Assembly: GCA_013368375.1 (NCBI GenBank)
Contig: JAACJP010000041.1
Span: forward strand, 330,774 to 394,773
DNA: 64,000 nucleotides
From: Tricholomella constricta
Taxonomy: Eukaryota; Basidiomycota; Agaricomycetes; Agaricales; Lyophyllaceae
Direction of reading: 5' to 3'
Of the stretch, positions 10,068-20,220 are shown in pieces; position 1 is the stretch's first letter; every line of letters begins with the position of its first letter. A program made the translations under genes and the position numbers. The notes beneath the pieces are model-generated. The model was not told the origin of the DNA and searched no databases. It saw only the letters and a program-made list of their open reading frames with translations.

Positions 10068-11076
10068 TCAACCATGTGCTTTCCCCTTCCAGTAATCTTC
10101 AAGTACCCACATGGCCATCACGGCAAAACCTGGGATTTTATTCCATACTTGTGGACCTTTTCCCAATGTCCATTCTTGAAGTGCGAATCCCATGAAATCA
10201 CCTTTCCCCGCGAACGGACCGACACCATTAGGAAATATGGTAGGGCATGCCTCTGCGAAATTCAGAGTTCCTTCGGCATTGAGTAGTGGCACAACTAGAA
10301 GAAGTTGAAAATCAGTTGGTGTCCATTTATGTTTTTATGTTTGTACCTGAACTCTGAATTCCAAGAGGAATTTCTCTTTCAACTGTCATTCATCAGTCCA
10401 AACTGGATGTATTGAATGCATTGATAAAATTACCGTTCAGATCCGTCACGTAGGATTCAAAATTGGGAAGTGGACCCCCACTGGGAAGGTTGTTCAACCT
10501 CTTCCAATTGATGGAAATGTTCTCGTAGGGTTTACTGTGTCCCATCAGCCATGCCAATGCGGCATGTAACTTGTCACGGCGAATGCATAGTTTGTCAGTC
10601 AGGATGAATCCACAGGTCATGTCAGTCAACACAGTTATGATTTGTCGAAGTTCTTCAAGTGAAAGCGGTAATTCAGTAGCTGTAAACTGCCCGTGGAACT
10701 GCAGCGGTAACAGTTGAGGTGAAATGATGACGTCCTCTCCTTTAAGATGGATATTTAGACCGACATGGAATGTCAGTGTAATGAGAGCAATTTCGACGCA
10801 GGTCAACTCCTGCATGATGGTGGGCATTTTGCCAACTTCGAAATCGTAATTGTGGGCGAGAATCGAGTAATCTTGTGCTCTTTCAGCGCAAGTGTAGCAT
10901 ATTATGCACTGTCTTCGAAGAGTGGCATCGTAGCAGAAGAATGTTTCATTAGGTGGACCATCTTCGTACTTGTCGATGTCGTTGATGAGATACAACCGAT
11001 TAACGTTGAACCATGTCGCATTTCTGATCTTGTCAACAGGCTCTATGCAAGCAGCGCAATACGGTGTGAAGTGCAT
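10068..11076 (-). pseudogene. Helitron replicase N-terminal region (DUF6570-like), remnant
   Basis: A minus-strand exon (11076-10393) carries a cysteine motif (CIICYTCAERA) and the segment CVEIALITLTF...INIHLKG-like...ELPLSLEELRQIITVL, typical of the region placed before the Rep domain in fungal Helitrons. An intron with GTACAA...TTCTAG (about 10347-10296) joins to a second exon (10292-10068) with ACPTIFPNGVGPF, similar to the start of the Helitron_like_N region. The frame then ends; no HUH or helicase motifs follow. It is a truncated 5' part of a Helitron replicase gene. It points the same way as the Rep fragment at 27470-28201 but the order shows they are different copies. Confidence 0.65.
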
Positions 11077-11523
11077 GTCGGTGATGTTCTCAGAATGCCA
11101 TACATCTCTCGGTTTATATATGTCTTGATACCCCCTAATGTGCTCTACGTTCCAGTCAAACCCCTCTTTCCCCTATTGTAACAAAGTTATTACTGCAGTA
11201 CGGTCTGCTATATGCAATTTTTTACGTCGTCTTAACATGTAATATAAACATTTTCCAAATTTAAATGATACAGAATCAGTTGTTAGGAAATTGTAAGTTA
11301 ACACAGAAAATAAGTATACGTGTCCGAGCACCTGGAATGAAGTGTCCAAAGAGATAAAGAAAGTTAGCTAAGACTGTCCGAAATGAAGTATCCATCAACC
11401 AAGAAACATTGATCGCTCTTAAATGAGTAGCAGAAAAAGTGTCTGTGAATTTGAAGTGAACTGTCCAGATAGAAAAGGAGATGGTGACGTTTAAAAACAG
11501 AAGTATAGGAGAAAAAGGTGTTA
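11077..11523. other. AT-rich spacer, nothing recognised
   Basis: About 450 bp between the Helitron remnant and the end of the split gene; AT-rich, no open frame of note and no repeat that I can see. Confidence 0.4.
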
Positions 11524-12247
11524 CTATTTTTTACTTTGGCGGGATGACTTCGCTGAACGTTGATCAACAGCTTTTGCCTTTCCTTCGCGGTTTGAAGAAG
11601 TCAGGGCATCATCGTCCATGTTTTCATTGTTGTTGTCATAACTGTCGAGTTCGATGAAGTCATCAGATTGATTGGCGAGGGGAGCAACTTTCATGGCGCT
11701 GTCAGCGTAGGACGAATTCTCAGCGTTGGACTTCCATTTTTGAATCGGGTTGGCCTTTAGTCGTTTTGTTCCGAAGTTATCGAATGCTTTGTCGCTGGTT
11801 TTGGTCGGGGCAATTTTGACAGAGTTGATAGGAAACTCGTTTTCATTGGCGTGATGTTCAATGGGCATAGGGCTCGTGGTGAGTGCACGCATGGTGTGGA
11901 CGTTGGTCTGGTAGATCTGAAGAGGGGAGTTAGATACAATTACGTGACACATGCGATATACATACATGACGAGAGTCCCCGCGTGAATCTTGTATGACAA
12001 AACAATGAAAGGTGACTCTCATGATCACGAGAGTTCCGGCACGGAAAACATCGCTCATGTCCCATGGTTTGACAAGCTCCCCATTAATATCCCGTACATC
12101 GAGTTGAGCAAGACGGGATCGCTCGTGTTTAAAGACGGGACCCCTGTAGTCAGGAAGACGGGAACATGGATAAGTACTGTTCAAGGTTGCTGCTAGGTGA
12201 ACACATTAAGTATATCATTATACATATTACAATTTATGACGAACCGT
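11524..12247 (-). CDS. 3' half of a spliced unknown gene, separated from its 5' half by Element 2
   Basis: Minus-strand exons encode a segment with QLDVRDINGELVKPWDM and RAGTLVIMRVTFHCFV (near 12115-12015). A canonical intron (GTATGT...CTTCAG) near 11994-11946 leads to a final exon (YQTNVHTMRAL... to a Lys/Ser-rich tail) ending TAG 11524-11526. Directly before it, a 52-nt intron (GTTCGT...CACCTAG, with a TACTTAAT branch-like site) would join it in frame to the exon at 25005-25093 if Element 2 is removed. The protein would be about 450 residues in total, with an acidic then basic tail. I do not know its function. Alternatively the two halves are neighbouring genes, because the unspliced frame also stops shortly after the junction. 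Confidence 0.6.
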
Positions 12248-13293
12248 TGATGAGCACCGTCCAGCGCTGTACACTGAACCAACCCATTCTACGGATATCT
12301 ACCGTTGCGCCACGACGAACACGGTCCCAAATGCGACCAAAGCGCTAAACCGACCGACTGACAATACGACCGACCGACCGACAATACGACCAAACGACCG
12401 ACGCACCGACCAAGAGACAAAGTAACTTGGAACGCCAGTTCTCCTCTCTGGGCGCGCGGAGCACGGAACGCCGTATAACCTGTCAACGACCGCGCACGTT
12501 GGTATGCCAAGGTCTCAACCTGGCAACAACCAAACCCGATTTGAAATGATCCTAGGAAACGCCGTTGCCCAGCAGTCACAGGAAGGATCCGGCCGTACCA
12601 CGGAGCTCCGCACCCAAGAGCCACTACCGATCGCAAAGCCACCACCGATCATACATCCGACCCGATGCCGCGAGCCGATCAAAAGCCCCTCTGCCGAGCC
12701 AAAGAGCGCCACACTCTCTAAAAAAAGCGTCGCGCGGTACCAAGCTTGGCGGCGCTTCTCCCAATAAACCAGTAAAACACCTGCCTCGCCGGCTCGCGCG
12801 AGGCGAGTCGGTCGTATTGTATAAAAACATACCCATGTATTACCTACTTCCCCCAGTGAAGTACAGCCCGTATTTTCCCTCACACTCAGAGTGAATAGCT
12901 CGAAACCGTCGTCTCTGTCGTCTCTGCACCGTCCTCATCGTATAAACCGTCGCCACTGTCGTAAATCTCGTAACTGCCGTCTCTGCCGCCTCGTACTCGT
13001 CGCCCGAACCCGTGAGTTCTCCGTATTAACCTCGTTCGTCTCGTTGTCGCACGACCGACACCTAAAGTCGCGTCGCCGACCCGTTCCACTCGGGAAACGT
13101 CGTGTTCCATCGCCCCCGTCGCGTTGTTGTCGGTTCGACTAACTACGAGTCGGATCGTCTCTTACCTTCGTCAAACAACCCTTACAAGCCCTGCACACTC
13201 GCGTGTTTGGGAACTTTTAACACTTCTCGCCCCCCATAGTTGTTAGTTGTTTTGTTGTTGTGCACAGCACCTACAGGCCTTCTAGCTCTATCA
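12248..13293 (+). repeat. 5' LTR of Element 2 (1046 bp)
   Basis: TG...CA ends; nearly identical to 23959-25004. It contains a run of gaccgacc-type simple repeats (about 12350-12415), a GC palindrome (ctcgcc...ggcgag near 12786-12807) and a TATAAAAA box. A reversed, diverged solo copy of the same LTR family is at 42161-43190. Confidence 0.95.
12820..12827 (+). promoter_or_regulatory. TATA box in the 5' LTR of Element 2
   Basis: TATAAAAA about 470 bases before the end of the LTR, with a GC-rich palindrome just upstream; the same box is at 24531-24538 in the 3' LTR. The position fits a U3 promoter. The transcription start is inferred, not seen. Confidence 0.55.
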
Positions 13294-13296
13294 TTC

Positions 13297-13310
13297 TGGA
13301 GCCCACCGCG
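13297..13310 (+). other. Candidate tRNA primer-binding site of Element 2
   Basis: TGGAGCCCACCGCG begins three bases after the 5' LTR. It starts with TGG, which pairs with the CCA end of a tRNA. I cannot name the tRNA from this alone. This contrasts with Elements 3 and 4, which lack TGG here. Confidence 0.55.
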
Positions 13311-13433
13311 AGGGTTTTAAAAGCCACCGCCGAACACGCAACCTCATTCCTCTTGTTCATAAAAACCTACGACTCGTCGACCATTCCACCCGCAACCCGA
13401 CAAGAAGCTAAAACCCGAACCCTCCGTGCCGAA

Positions 13434-16082
13434 ATGCGCGCTGCTCTCGGACAAGCCGACACCGACTCAGAGTCGCTCTCCCCGTTCTTCCGCTCAGTAA
13501 CCCCACACCGCGCGATCCATAACAACCTCAGCCCGCTCTTCTATAGCCCTTCGTCGACACTACCGTCGCCTACCCCGACCGATCAAACACCGATCCCCGA
13601 ACCAACCGCGCAACCCGACCTAGCTTTCGACCCCTTTGCGTCGGAACCTCCTACCACCGATCAAGGAGTTGAATTTAGACTCCCCTATCTATCGCCCGCG
13701 ACCCCAGAAATCTCAGATTCTTCTTCACCGTCGTATTCCCCCTCCCCGTCCCCTATCCCGAAACCAATACCATCTAGCATGGCACAACCACCAATCATTA
13801 TAAAGCCGATGCCCGCACGAGGACAAAGCTCGGCGCCGACGTTCGTGCCCGAACGCGCGCGTGAACTGCGCCGATATTTCTCGGACTTAAATCATCTCTT
13901 CATCGAGTGTAACGTCGTAGATGAACAAGAGAAGAAAACGCACACTACGCGATACACCGACATCGATACCGCGGATCTGTGGGAGCAACTTGACGAGTTC
14001 GCAGTCGGTACCACATATGATGATTGGCGAAAAGCAATAATGGCGCTTTACCCAGGCGCAAGCGAAGAAAGAAAGTATTCAATGGCCGACCTCGACTACC
14101 TGATCAGAGAACGACACCGACTCGGGATCCAGTCGAATAGTGACCTCGGGGAATATTACCGACAGTTCCTTTCTGTTACCCAGTTCCTTGTCAGCAAAAA
14201 CCGACTTTCGATAAACGAACACGACCGCCAATTCCGTCGCGCGTTCCAGTCCGATCTATGGTCAAAGATCCATCGCAGGCTCGAGATCCTAAACCCGAAC
14301 CACCATCCCGACGACCCCTACGCCACGGAAACCGTTCGCGCTGCGGCCGAACATATCCTCCACGGAACAAACGCCGGCCAACGACAGGAAGCGCCATCGG
14401 GCGCGCCCACACAAATTACGATCGCGCCAAGCGGGTCGTTAACGGGCGCGACCAAGTCGCCTAGCACGGGACAGCCCCTCAAGTTGGAGGAGCTCTACGA
14501 AAGAATCAACCTGTTGGAACAACATATCCAACGCTTAGGACAAGACAAAGGAGGCGACGGCGGCCGACCGAATCAGTCACCTAATGACAACTGCCACTTC
14601 TGCGGTGGTGAAGGACACTATATTCCTAACTGTCCCATACATCAAACATACGCGACCAAAGGACGCTGCCGACGAACCGACGACAACAAGATAGGCCTAG
14701 CAAGCGGCGCGCGCATACCGGCGGGAACTCCAGGTCGATACATAAAAGACAAGTTAGACGAGTGGCACAGACGCAACCCCGGCCAAATGGCGACAGGACA
14801 GCTATCAGCGAATGCGAACCCGACCGAAAGCATGATGTTGGAAATACTACAGTTTAACGACGTCACCGACCATGACCTGAAAATCGAGGATCGCATGATC
14901 GTGTTGGAACGAGAACTCAACACCCTGCGCGCAAGGAAAGAGGTGTTCGACGGCGTAGAACTTATTAGCCGCGCACCGCAAAAACGACCCGTCACGGTCG
15001 AAACCGTTCCAGACGCCGACCAACCAAGGATCGCACCAGTCAACAAGTCAGCGCCCGCGTCGCAGCCCGCCTCGGACGCGACGAAAGGCCAAGCCAAGGC
15101 TCCCCCGCCACCGTCCAACATACCTCTGATCCCCAGTACCAAGACCGACGCCACAGGCAATGCCCGCAACCAGACTCCAGTACACCCTTTCTCTAACATT
15201 CCTGAGAACCGATACATCCCCCCTACCACGCGAAACTTAGCCGCCACGGAGAAGGCGAAAACCGACAGTGCGTACCGCACACAAGCGCCCATTACAGATC
15301 CAACCAAATCAACGACTCTATTCGAACGCGCACTCGACGCCACCATACCGGTCACAGTTCGGGAACTCTGCGGGGTAGCGCCAGAGGTTCGCGGAAAGTT
15401 TAGGGAAGCTAATACACCGAAGCGTATCGTCGCCGGCAACCTCACAACAGTATACCAAGAAGTCCCCACGTCGGCGTTCATTGAGGAACTCGACGCACTA
15501 CCTTGCGAATCCAACAACGACAACGCGACGCCACCGCCCGGAGCGCTAGTCACCGGCGACATCTACGACACGTATTACCAGACACTACTACCTGGCGAGC
15601 ATCCGGACCGACTGATCGTCGCAATGGAATCGCATGCACTCAGATCGATCATGATAATGGTCGACGCGAGAGAACAGATAGAAAGCATTGTCGACAGCGG
15701 GTGTCAGATCATAGCCATGTCGGAAGAAGTTTGCCATGGACTAGGGGTCAAATACGACCCAACTATAGTGCTGCAGATGCAATCAGCAAACGGAACAACC
15801 GACCCGTCGCTCGGTCTAGCACGAAACGTACCTTGTACGATAGGAGAGGTCACGCTCTACCTCCAGATGCACGTCATTCGCAATCCTGCATACGATATAC
15901 TCCTCGGCCGCCCGTTCGACGTACTTACTTGCTCTAACGTGAAAACGAGATCCGCCGACGATACGATCATAACCATCACCGACCCGAACACCCGAGAGGT
16001 CATCGCGATACCGACCTTCGCGCGCGGACAACGTCGCCGCCCCAAGACCGACGTAAATTTTCGTATACTCTCGAGGAAATAA
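13434..16082 (+). CDS. Element 2 Gag with C-terminal aspartic protease
   Basis: The start is chosen as the first in-frame ATG (13434); the frame is open back into the LTR, but the upstream codons have no ATG. The product is 882 residues. A Pro/Ser/Thr-rich N-terminus comes first, then a helical capsid-like region (about residues 145-320). A CCHC zinc knuckle follows (CHFCGGEGHYIPNC, about residue 390), then a long disordered linker. At the end is a retropepsin domain (IVDSGCQII with the catalytic DSG near residue 750, and ILLGRPF near residue 825). Gag packages RNA and the protease cleaves the polyprotein. The frame ends 19 bases after a slippery site that leads into pol. Confidence 0.92.
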   Translation: MRAALGQADTDSESLSPFFRSVTPHRAIHNNLSPLFYSPSSTLPSPTPTDQTPIPEPTAQPDLAFDPFASEPPTTDQGVEFRLPYLSPATPEISDSSSPSYSPSPSPIPKPIPSSMAQPPIIIKPMPARGQSSAPTFVPERARELRRYFSDLNHLFIECNVVDEQEKKTHTTRYTDIDTADLWEQLDEFAVGTTYDDWRKAIMALYPGASEERKYSMADLDYLIRERHRLGIQSNSDLGEYYRQFLSVTQFLVSKNRLSINEHDRQFRRAFQSDLWSKIHRRLEILNPNHHPDDPYATETVRAAAEHILHGTNAGQRQEAPSGAPTQITIAPSGSLTGATKSPSTGQPLKLEELYERINLLEQHIQRLGQDKGGDGGRPNQSPNDNCHFCGGEGHYIPNCPIHQTYATKGRCRRTDDNKIGLASGARIPAGTPGRYIKDKLDEWHRRNPGQMATGQLSANANPTESMMLEILQFNDVTDHDLKIEDRMIVLERELNTLRARKEVFDGVELISRAPQKRPVTVETVPDADQPRIAPVNKSAPASQPASDATKGQAKAPPPPSNIPLIPSTKTDATGNARNQTPVHPFSNIPENRYIPPTTRNLAATEKAKTDSAYRTQAPITDPTKSTTLFERALDATIPVTVRELCGVAPEVRGKFREANTPKRIVAGNLTTVYQEVPTSAFIEELDALPCESNNDNATPPPGALVTGDIYDTYYQTLLPGEHPDRLIVAMESHALRSIMIMVDAREQIESIVDSGCQIIAMSEEVCHGLGVKYDPTIVLQMQSANGTTDPSLGLARNVPCTIGEVTLYLQMHVIRNPAYDILLGRPFDVLTCSNVKTRSADDTIITITDPNTREVIAIPTFARGQRRRPKTDVNFRILSRK

Positions 16083-19000
16083 GTCGAGATCACGGCGATC
16101 TTGCACTCCTCCTCGAGTACGACCCACTAAGCTATACCCCGACTGTCCTTTCTTTCTGCGAACTACCAACCGAATTTAATAGCAACGCCACCTACGACGC
16201 GCAACTAGCCTCACTCTACGTCGCGGCATCCGAACTAACCACACCAGCAATCGCCGACCAATCCGTTAATACCAGCTCTACCCCTCTTGAACGAACGACC
16301 CTCTGCACTATTTTACCGAACAACGAGCGCCATAGTGAACGCCACACCCAATCCCTGACCAACGCCGCCACCGACGCCTTCGTTGTGAAAATCAAAGGCG
16401 TACAAACCAAAAAGAAGTACAAACCAGTAGCGCAAAAAGTGCGATCGATCATAGCGAGCTGTCCCGACCACTTCCGAATCGAACGCAAAATATTAGGCGA
16501 TCCTCTCGCCAACATGCCGACCTTGGTTCCTAACCCGCCACCTTTTCAACCCACAGGCCGCTACACCCTAGAACGAAAGAAAGACCTAGACCGCGAACAC
16601 CCGGACTTCCTAACACCCGCCGAACGCGCCATTATGCACGACCTCATGTGTAAACAGAACCTCGCGTTCGCATGGGACGATTCCGAGCGCGGTAGTTTTC
16701 GGCCGGATTTCTTTCCCCCCATCGACATACCGGTTGTGGCGCACACGCCTTGGATCGAGCGCAATATCCCCATACCACCTGGCATCTACGAAGAAGTTTG
16801 CGACATTATCAAAACTAAGCTCGCCGCTGGCGTTTACGAACCGTCCAACTCCAGCTACCGGTCACGTTGGTTTTGCACTCTGAAAAAGAATGGCAAGTTC
16901 CGCCTCGTCCACAGCCTCGAACCGCTCAACCGAGTAACCATCCGACACTCGGGTGTCACTCCAATACCAGACCATGTAGCTGAACAATTCGCTGGTCGAA
17001 TTTGTGGCGCAATGTTAGACCTGTTTGTCGGCTACGACGAACGGCTAATCGCACCATCGTCGCGCGACCTTACCACTTTCCAGACACCTTTCGGCGCGTT
17101 ACGCCTAGTCACCTTACCCATGGGCTGGACCAACTCCGTCCCAATCTTCCACGACGACGTCACTCACATCCTACAACCGGAGATCCCGGACTATACACTG
17201 CCTTATATCGATGACGCGGCTATAAAGGGACCAGCAACTTGGTACCCCGACCCGGACACAGGACTGCCGAAAACACACCCCGACAATGCCAACGTACGAT
17301 TCGCGATCTGGGAATTCTTCAACGATGTCAATCGAATCCTTCAGCGCATGAAGTACTGCGGAGGCACCTTCTCTGGCAAGAAGCTGGTTTTATGCGCCCC
17401 GGAATTTAAAGTCCTCGGACACGTCTGCACGCCCGACGGCCGCATACCCGACGTGGACCGGCTCACTTTGCTGCGTAATTGGAAGTCGTGCGCCACCCTA
17501 TCGGAATTGCGCGCGTTCTTAGGAACGGTCGGCGTGCTCAGGATATTCGTCAAGAACTTTGCTCATCGTGCACACCACCTCGTAAAACTGACTCGCAAGG
17601 ATGCCGTCTTCGAGTTCGGACCCGACCAAATCGCGGCACAGCGCGACATAGTCGAAGCGATCGCAGAAGCTAAACCCCTCGTACCCATCGACTACACCTC
17701 GGACGACCCAGTTATCCTGGCCGTCGACACTTCACACATCGCAGTCGGATTCTACCTCTGTCAAGCCGACCCCGTCGATCGGAAACGACGCAGATACAAT
17801 CGGTTCGGTTCCATCACACTGAATGATCGCGAATCACGATTCTCCCAACCCAAACTCGAATTTTATGGTCTATTCCGGGCGCTTGGCGCGCTACGACTGT
17901 ACGTTATAGGCGTCCGCAACCTAGTCGTCGAAGTCGACGCGCGCTACATTAAAGGCATGCTCTCCAACCCCGACATCCAACCGTCAGCTTCCATAAACCG
18001 GTGGATCGTATCTGTTCTCATGTTCCACTTCGAGCTGGTCCACGTTAAAGGCACGTTCCACGGACCCGACGGTTTATCCCGTCGCCCGCGACAACCCGGC
18101 GACCCGGCCGACAACTACAGCGCAGAAGAAGCCGACTTCGAGGATTGGGTCGACCGGATGCAAGGACTCATGCACATTATTCAACCGCTGCCACGACCGC
18201 CGTCGCCGTTGCATGTGGGCCAGATCTTCGCTATGGCTCAGATCTCAAGTAAGGAGGAGATGGTGGCAGTATACACTGACGCGGTACCACCAGACTCAAC
18301 GACTCACGAACTCGCAGCCGACCCCCCACGACAACCCAGAATCCGTACCGACGACGATACAGGAATAACCGACCCAAATGCGAATTCGACCGACTGGTCA
18401 TACGACGACGTGCCCAGAACCGACGTCGCTAAAGCCCAAGACCAACGCATAGACGCTGTTAGACAATGGTTGACCAACCTAGAACGACCAGAAGGCATGT
18501 CCGATGATCAATACGCCACTTTCATTCGATACGCCACCGGATTCTTCCTAGACGGAACACGACTCTGGAGAAGAGACAGCCAAGGCGCACATAAACTAGT
18601 CGCCCGCCCCAGCGCGCGATTAGAGATTCTACGATCGGTCCATGACAACCTCGGACACAAACGCTTCTACGCGACACGCGCAACCTTGCTTGAACGCTTC
18701 TGGTGGCCTAATGTTCAGGCCGACGTCGTGTGGTTCGTAAAGACATGTCACATATGCCAGATCCAGCAAACAACCAAGGTCCTGATCCCCCCGGTCGTTG
18801 CGACACCTGCGCCACTATTCGCGAAAATGTACATCGACACTATGCACCTACCGGCGTCGAACGGTTTTAAATACATCGTACAAGGGCGCTGCTCCTTGAT
18901 TCACTTTCCTGAATGGCGCGCGCTCCGAAAGGAAAACAGTCGCACCCTCGGCGATTGGATGTATGAAGACATCATCTGCCGGTGGGGCGGACTGCGCGAA

Positions 19001-19825
19001 ATCGTAACCGACAACGGTCCAGCTTTCATCAAAGCCGCCGAACACCTCACAAAGAAATACCACATACACAATATTCGAATCTCGGGCTATAACTCTAGAG
19101 CCAACGGGCTCGTCGAGCGATCCCATTTCGACGTACGACAATCCCTTTTCAAAGCCGCCGACGGAAACGAAAGCAAATGGTCACAATCCGCGTATTCAGT
19201 CTTCTGGGCTGAACGCGTCACGATCCGCAAGCGAATGGGATGCTCTCCCTATTACGCCGCGACAGGAACCCAACCCCTTCTCCCACTCGACATCGTCGAA
19301 GCCACGTACCTACAACCACCGCCCGACTCTATCCTGTCCTCCACCGACCTCTTGACACGACGCGCGATCGCCCTGCAGAAACGAGCGACCGACCTAGAAC
19401 GACTGCATTCAGACGTATACGCAGCGCGACGACAAGCGGCGATTCGCTTCGAACTTAAACACGCCAAAACTTTGCGCGACTACAATTTTAAACGCGGAGA
19501 CCTCATCCTCATGCGCAACACGAAAATCGAGAAGTCGCTCAACCGCAAAATGAGGTCTAGATACCTAGGACCACTCGTCGTGATCTCACGCAACCGCGGA
19601 GGCGCCTACATCCTCTGCGAACTGGATGGCACCGTCTTACACCGGCCTGTAGCAGCATTCCGACTCACCCCCTACTTCGCACGAACCAATATCCTCCTAC
19701 CCGATAGCGCTCTGGACATAGACACCAGGCGACTCAGAGAACTAGAGGCAACAATGATCACTGACGACGAAGACCGACCCGAAGTCGTAGGCGACGACTC
19801 CGATTCGGAAGAAGAGCAAAACTAA
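15938..19825 (+). CDS. Element 2 Pol: reverse transcriptase, RNase H and integrase
   Basis: The -1 frame is open from 15938 (first ATG 16385) and overlaps gag by 145 bases, so translation by frameshift at 16055-16061 is expected. Domains in order: RT with FRLVHSLEPLNRV, LPMGWTNSV and YIDDA (near 17205); RNase H with AVDTSHIAVGF (near 17720) and VEVDARYIKGM (near 17930); integrase with the HHCC finger (HDNLGHKRF to CHICQ, 18640-18760), the DDE core (YIDTMHL, VTDNGPAF, GLVERSHFD, 18830-19125) and a GPY-type module (SRYLGPLVVI near 19560). The end is acidic. The frame is uninterrupted over more than 1140 residues from the ATG. Confidence 0.95.
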   Translation, partial: RENEIRRRYDHNHHRPEHPRGHRDTDLRARTTSPPQDRRKFSYTLEEISRDHGDLALLLEYDPLSYTPTVLSFCELPTEFNSNATYDAQLASLYVAASELTTPAIADQSVNTSSTPLERTTLCTILPNNERHSERHTQSLTNAATDAFVVKIKGVQTKKKYKPVAQKVRSIIASCPDHFRIERKILGDPLANMPTLVPNPPPFQPTGRYTLERKKDLDREHPDFLTPAERAIMHDLMCKQNLAFAWDDSERGSFRPDFFPPIDIPVVAHTPWIERNIPIPPGIYEEVCDIIKTKLAAGVYEPSNSSYRSRWFCTLKKNGKFRLVHSLEPLNRVTIRHSGVTPIPDHVAEQFAGRICGAMLDLFVGYDERLIAPSSRDLTTFQTPFGALRLVTLPMGWTNSVPIFHDDVTHILQPEIPDYTLPYIDDAAIKGPATWYPDPDTGLPKTHPDNANVRFAIWEFFNDVNRILQRMKYCGGTFSGKKLVLCAPEFKVLGHVCTPDGRIPDVDRLTLLRNWKSCATLSELRAFLGTVGVLRIFVKNFAHRAHHLVKLTRKDAVFEFGPDQIAAQRDIVEAIAEAKPLVPIDYTSDDPVILAVDTSHIAVGFYLCQADPVDRKRRRYNRFGSITLNDRESRFSQPKLEFYGLFRALGALRLYVIGVRNLVVEVDARYIKGMLSNPDIQPSASINRWIVSVLMFHFELVHVKGTFHGPDGLSRRPRQPGDPADNYSAEEADFEDWVDRMQGLMHIIQPLPRPPSPLHVGQIFAMAQISSKEEMVAVYTDAVPPDSTTHELAADPPRQPRIRTDDDTGITDPNANSTDWSYDDVPRTDVAKAQDQRIDAVRQWLTNLERPEGMSDDQYATFIRYATGFFLDGTRLWRRDSQGAHKLVARPSARLEILRSVHDNLGHKRFYATRATLLERFWWPNVQADVVWFVKTCHICQIQQTTKVLIPPVVATPAPLFAKMYIDTMHLPASNGFKYIVQGRCSLIHFPEWRALRKENSRTLGDWMYEDIICRWGGLREIVTDNGPAFIKAAEHLTKKYHIHNIRISGYNSRANGLVERSHFDVRQSLFKAADGNESKWSQSAYSVFWAERVTIRKRMGCSPYYAATGTQPLLPLDIVEATYLQPPPDSILSSTDLLTRRAIALQKRATDLERLHSDVYAARRQAAIRFELKHAKTLRDYNFKRGDLILMRNTKIEKSLNRKMRSRYLGPLVVISRNRGGAYILCELDGTVLHRPVAAFRLTPYFARTNILLPDSALDIDTRRLRELEATMITDDEDRPEVVGDDSDSEEEQN
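16055..16117 (+). promoter_or_regulatory. -1 ribosomal frameshift signal, gag to pol, Element 2
   Basis: The heptamer A AAT TTT (16055-16061) is read in the gag frame as GTA AAT TTT. One step back it reads AAA TTT TCG, which is the pol frame. Eight bases later an 8-bp perfect stem can form between CTCGAGGA (16070-16077) and TCCTCGAG (16110-16117), and the outer cgta / tacg could extend it. Slippery heptamer, 5-9 nt spacer and stem are the classical parts of a -1 frameshift site. The gag stop (16080-16082) lies inside the stem-loop. Confidence 0.8.
18245..18260 (+). other. Internal copy of the polypurine tract within pol
   Basis: TCAAGTAAGGAGGAGA is identical to the tract before the 3' LTR (23943-23958). 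It lies between the RNase H and integrase domains and is translated as SSKEE. It may act as a central polypurine tract. Confidence 0.5.
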
Positions 19826-20220
19826 TCGCCATCCTGCGAAACCGTATACCCTTTCTTTTAATCAGCACCTTTCTCACCGACACACCCCGTTCGACCGACC
19901 GAATATACGGACGGCCTATGCAAACCCTCTTTTTTTTCTTTTTCAGTTCCGACCTATTACTGACCATCCGTCGGGTGCCCGATTCCTTAGGGTCAGAATT
20001 CACAACACTCCACTCAATCTCTTTCTCAGGCTCTGCCGCGACTTAGCACAACAAAACGGGCGCAAAGCCGAACACTGGTATTAGATTATATGGCGGTCCC
20101 ACTTAGGAACCGCCCAGACGCAGACCACATCAAAAAAGAAAATATATAAACAAAGGTCGGGCGCGCGACCAAGATACCAAGCGCGCTCCGACCAACCGAC
20201 ACCCCCCCCACGACGCTCGT
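19826..20220. other. Spacer between convergent pol and antisense gene A
   Basis: No gene. It holds pyrimidine-rich stretches and an A-rich segment (aaaaaagaaaatatataaa near 20131-20149). Pol reads into it from the left and antisense gene A from the right, so 3' ends of both transcripts should lie here. Confidence 0.5.

Noticed and set aside
14642..15562. A 306-residue minus-strand frame
   Set aside because: Shadow of Element 2 gag-protease, whose zinc knuckle and DSG motif are on the plus strand.
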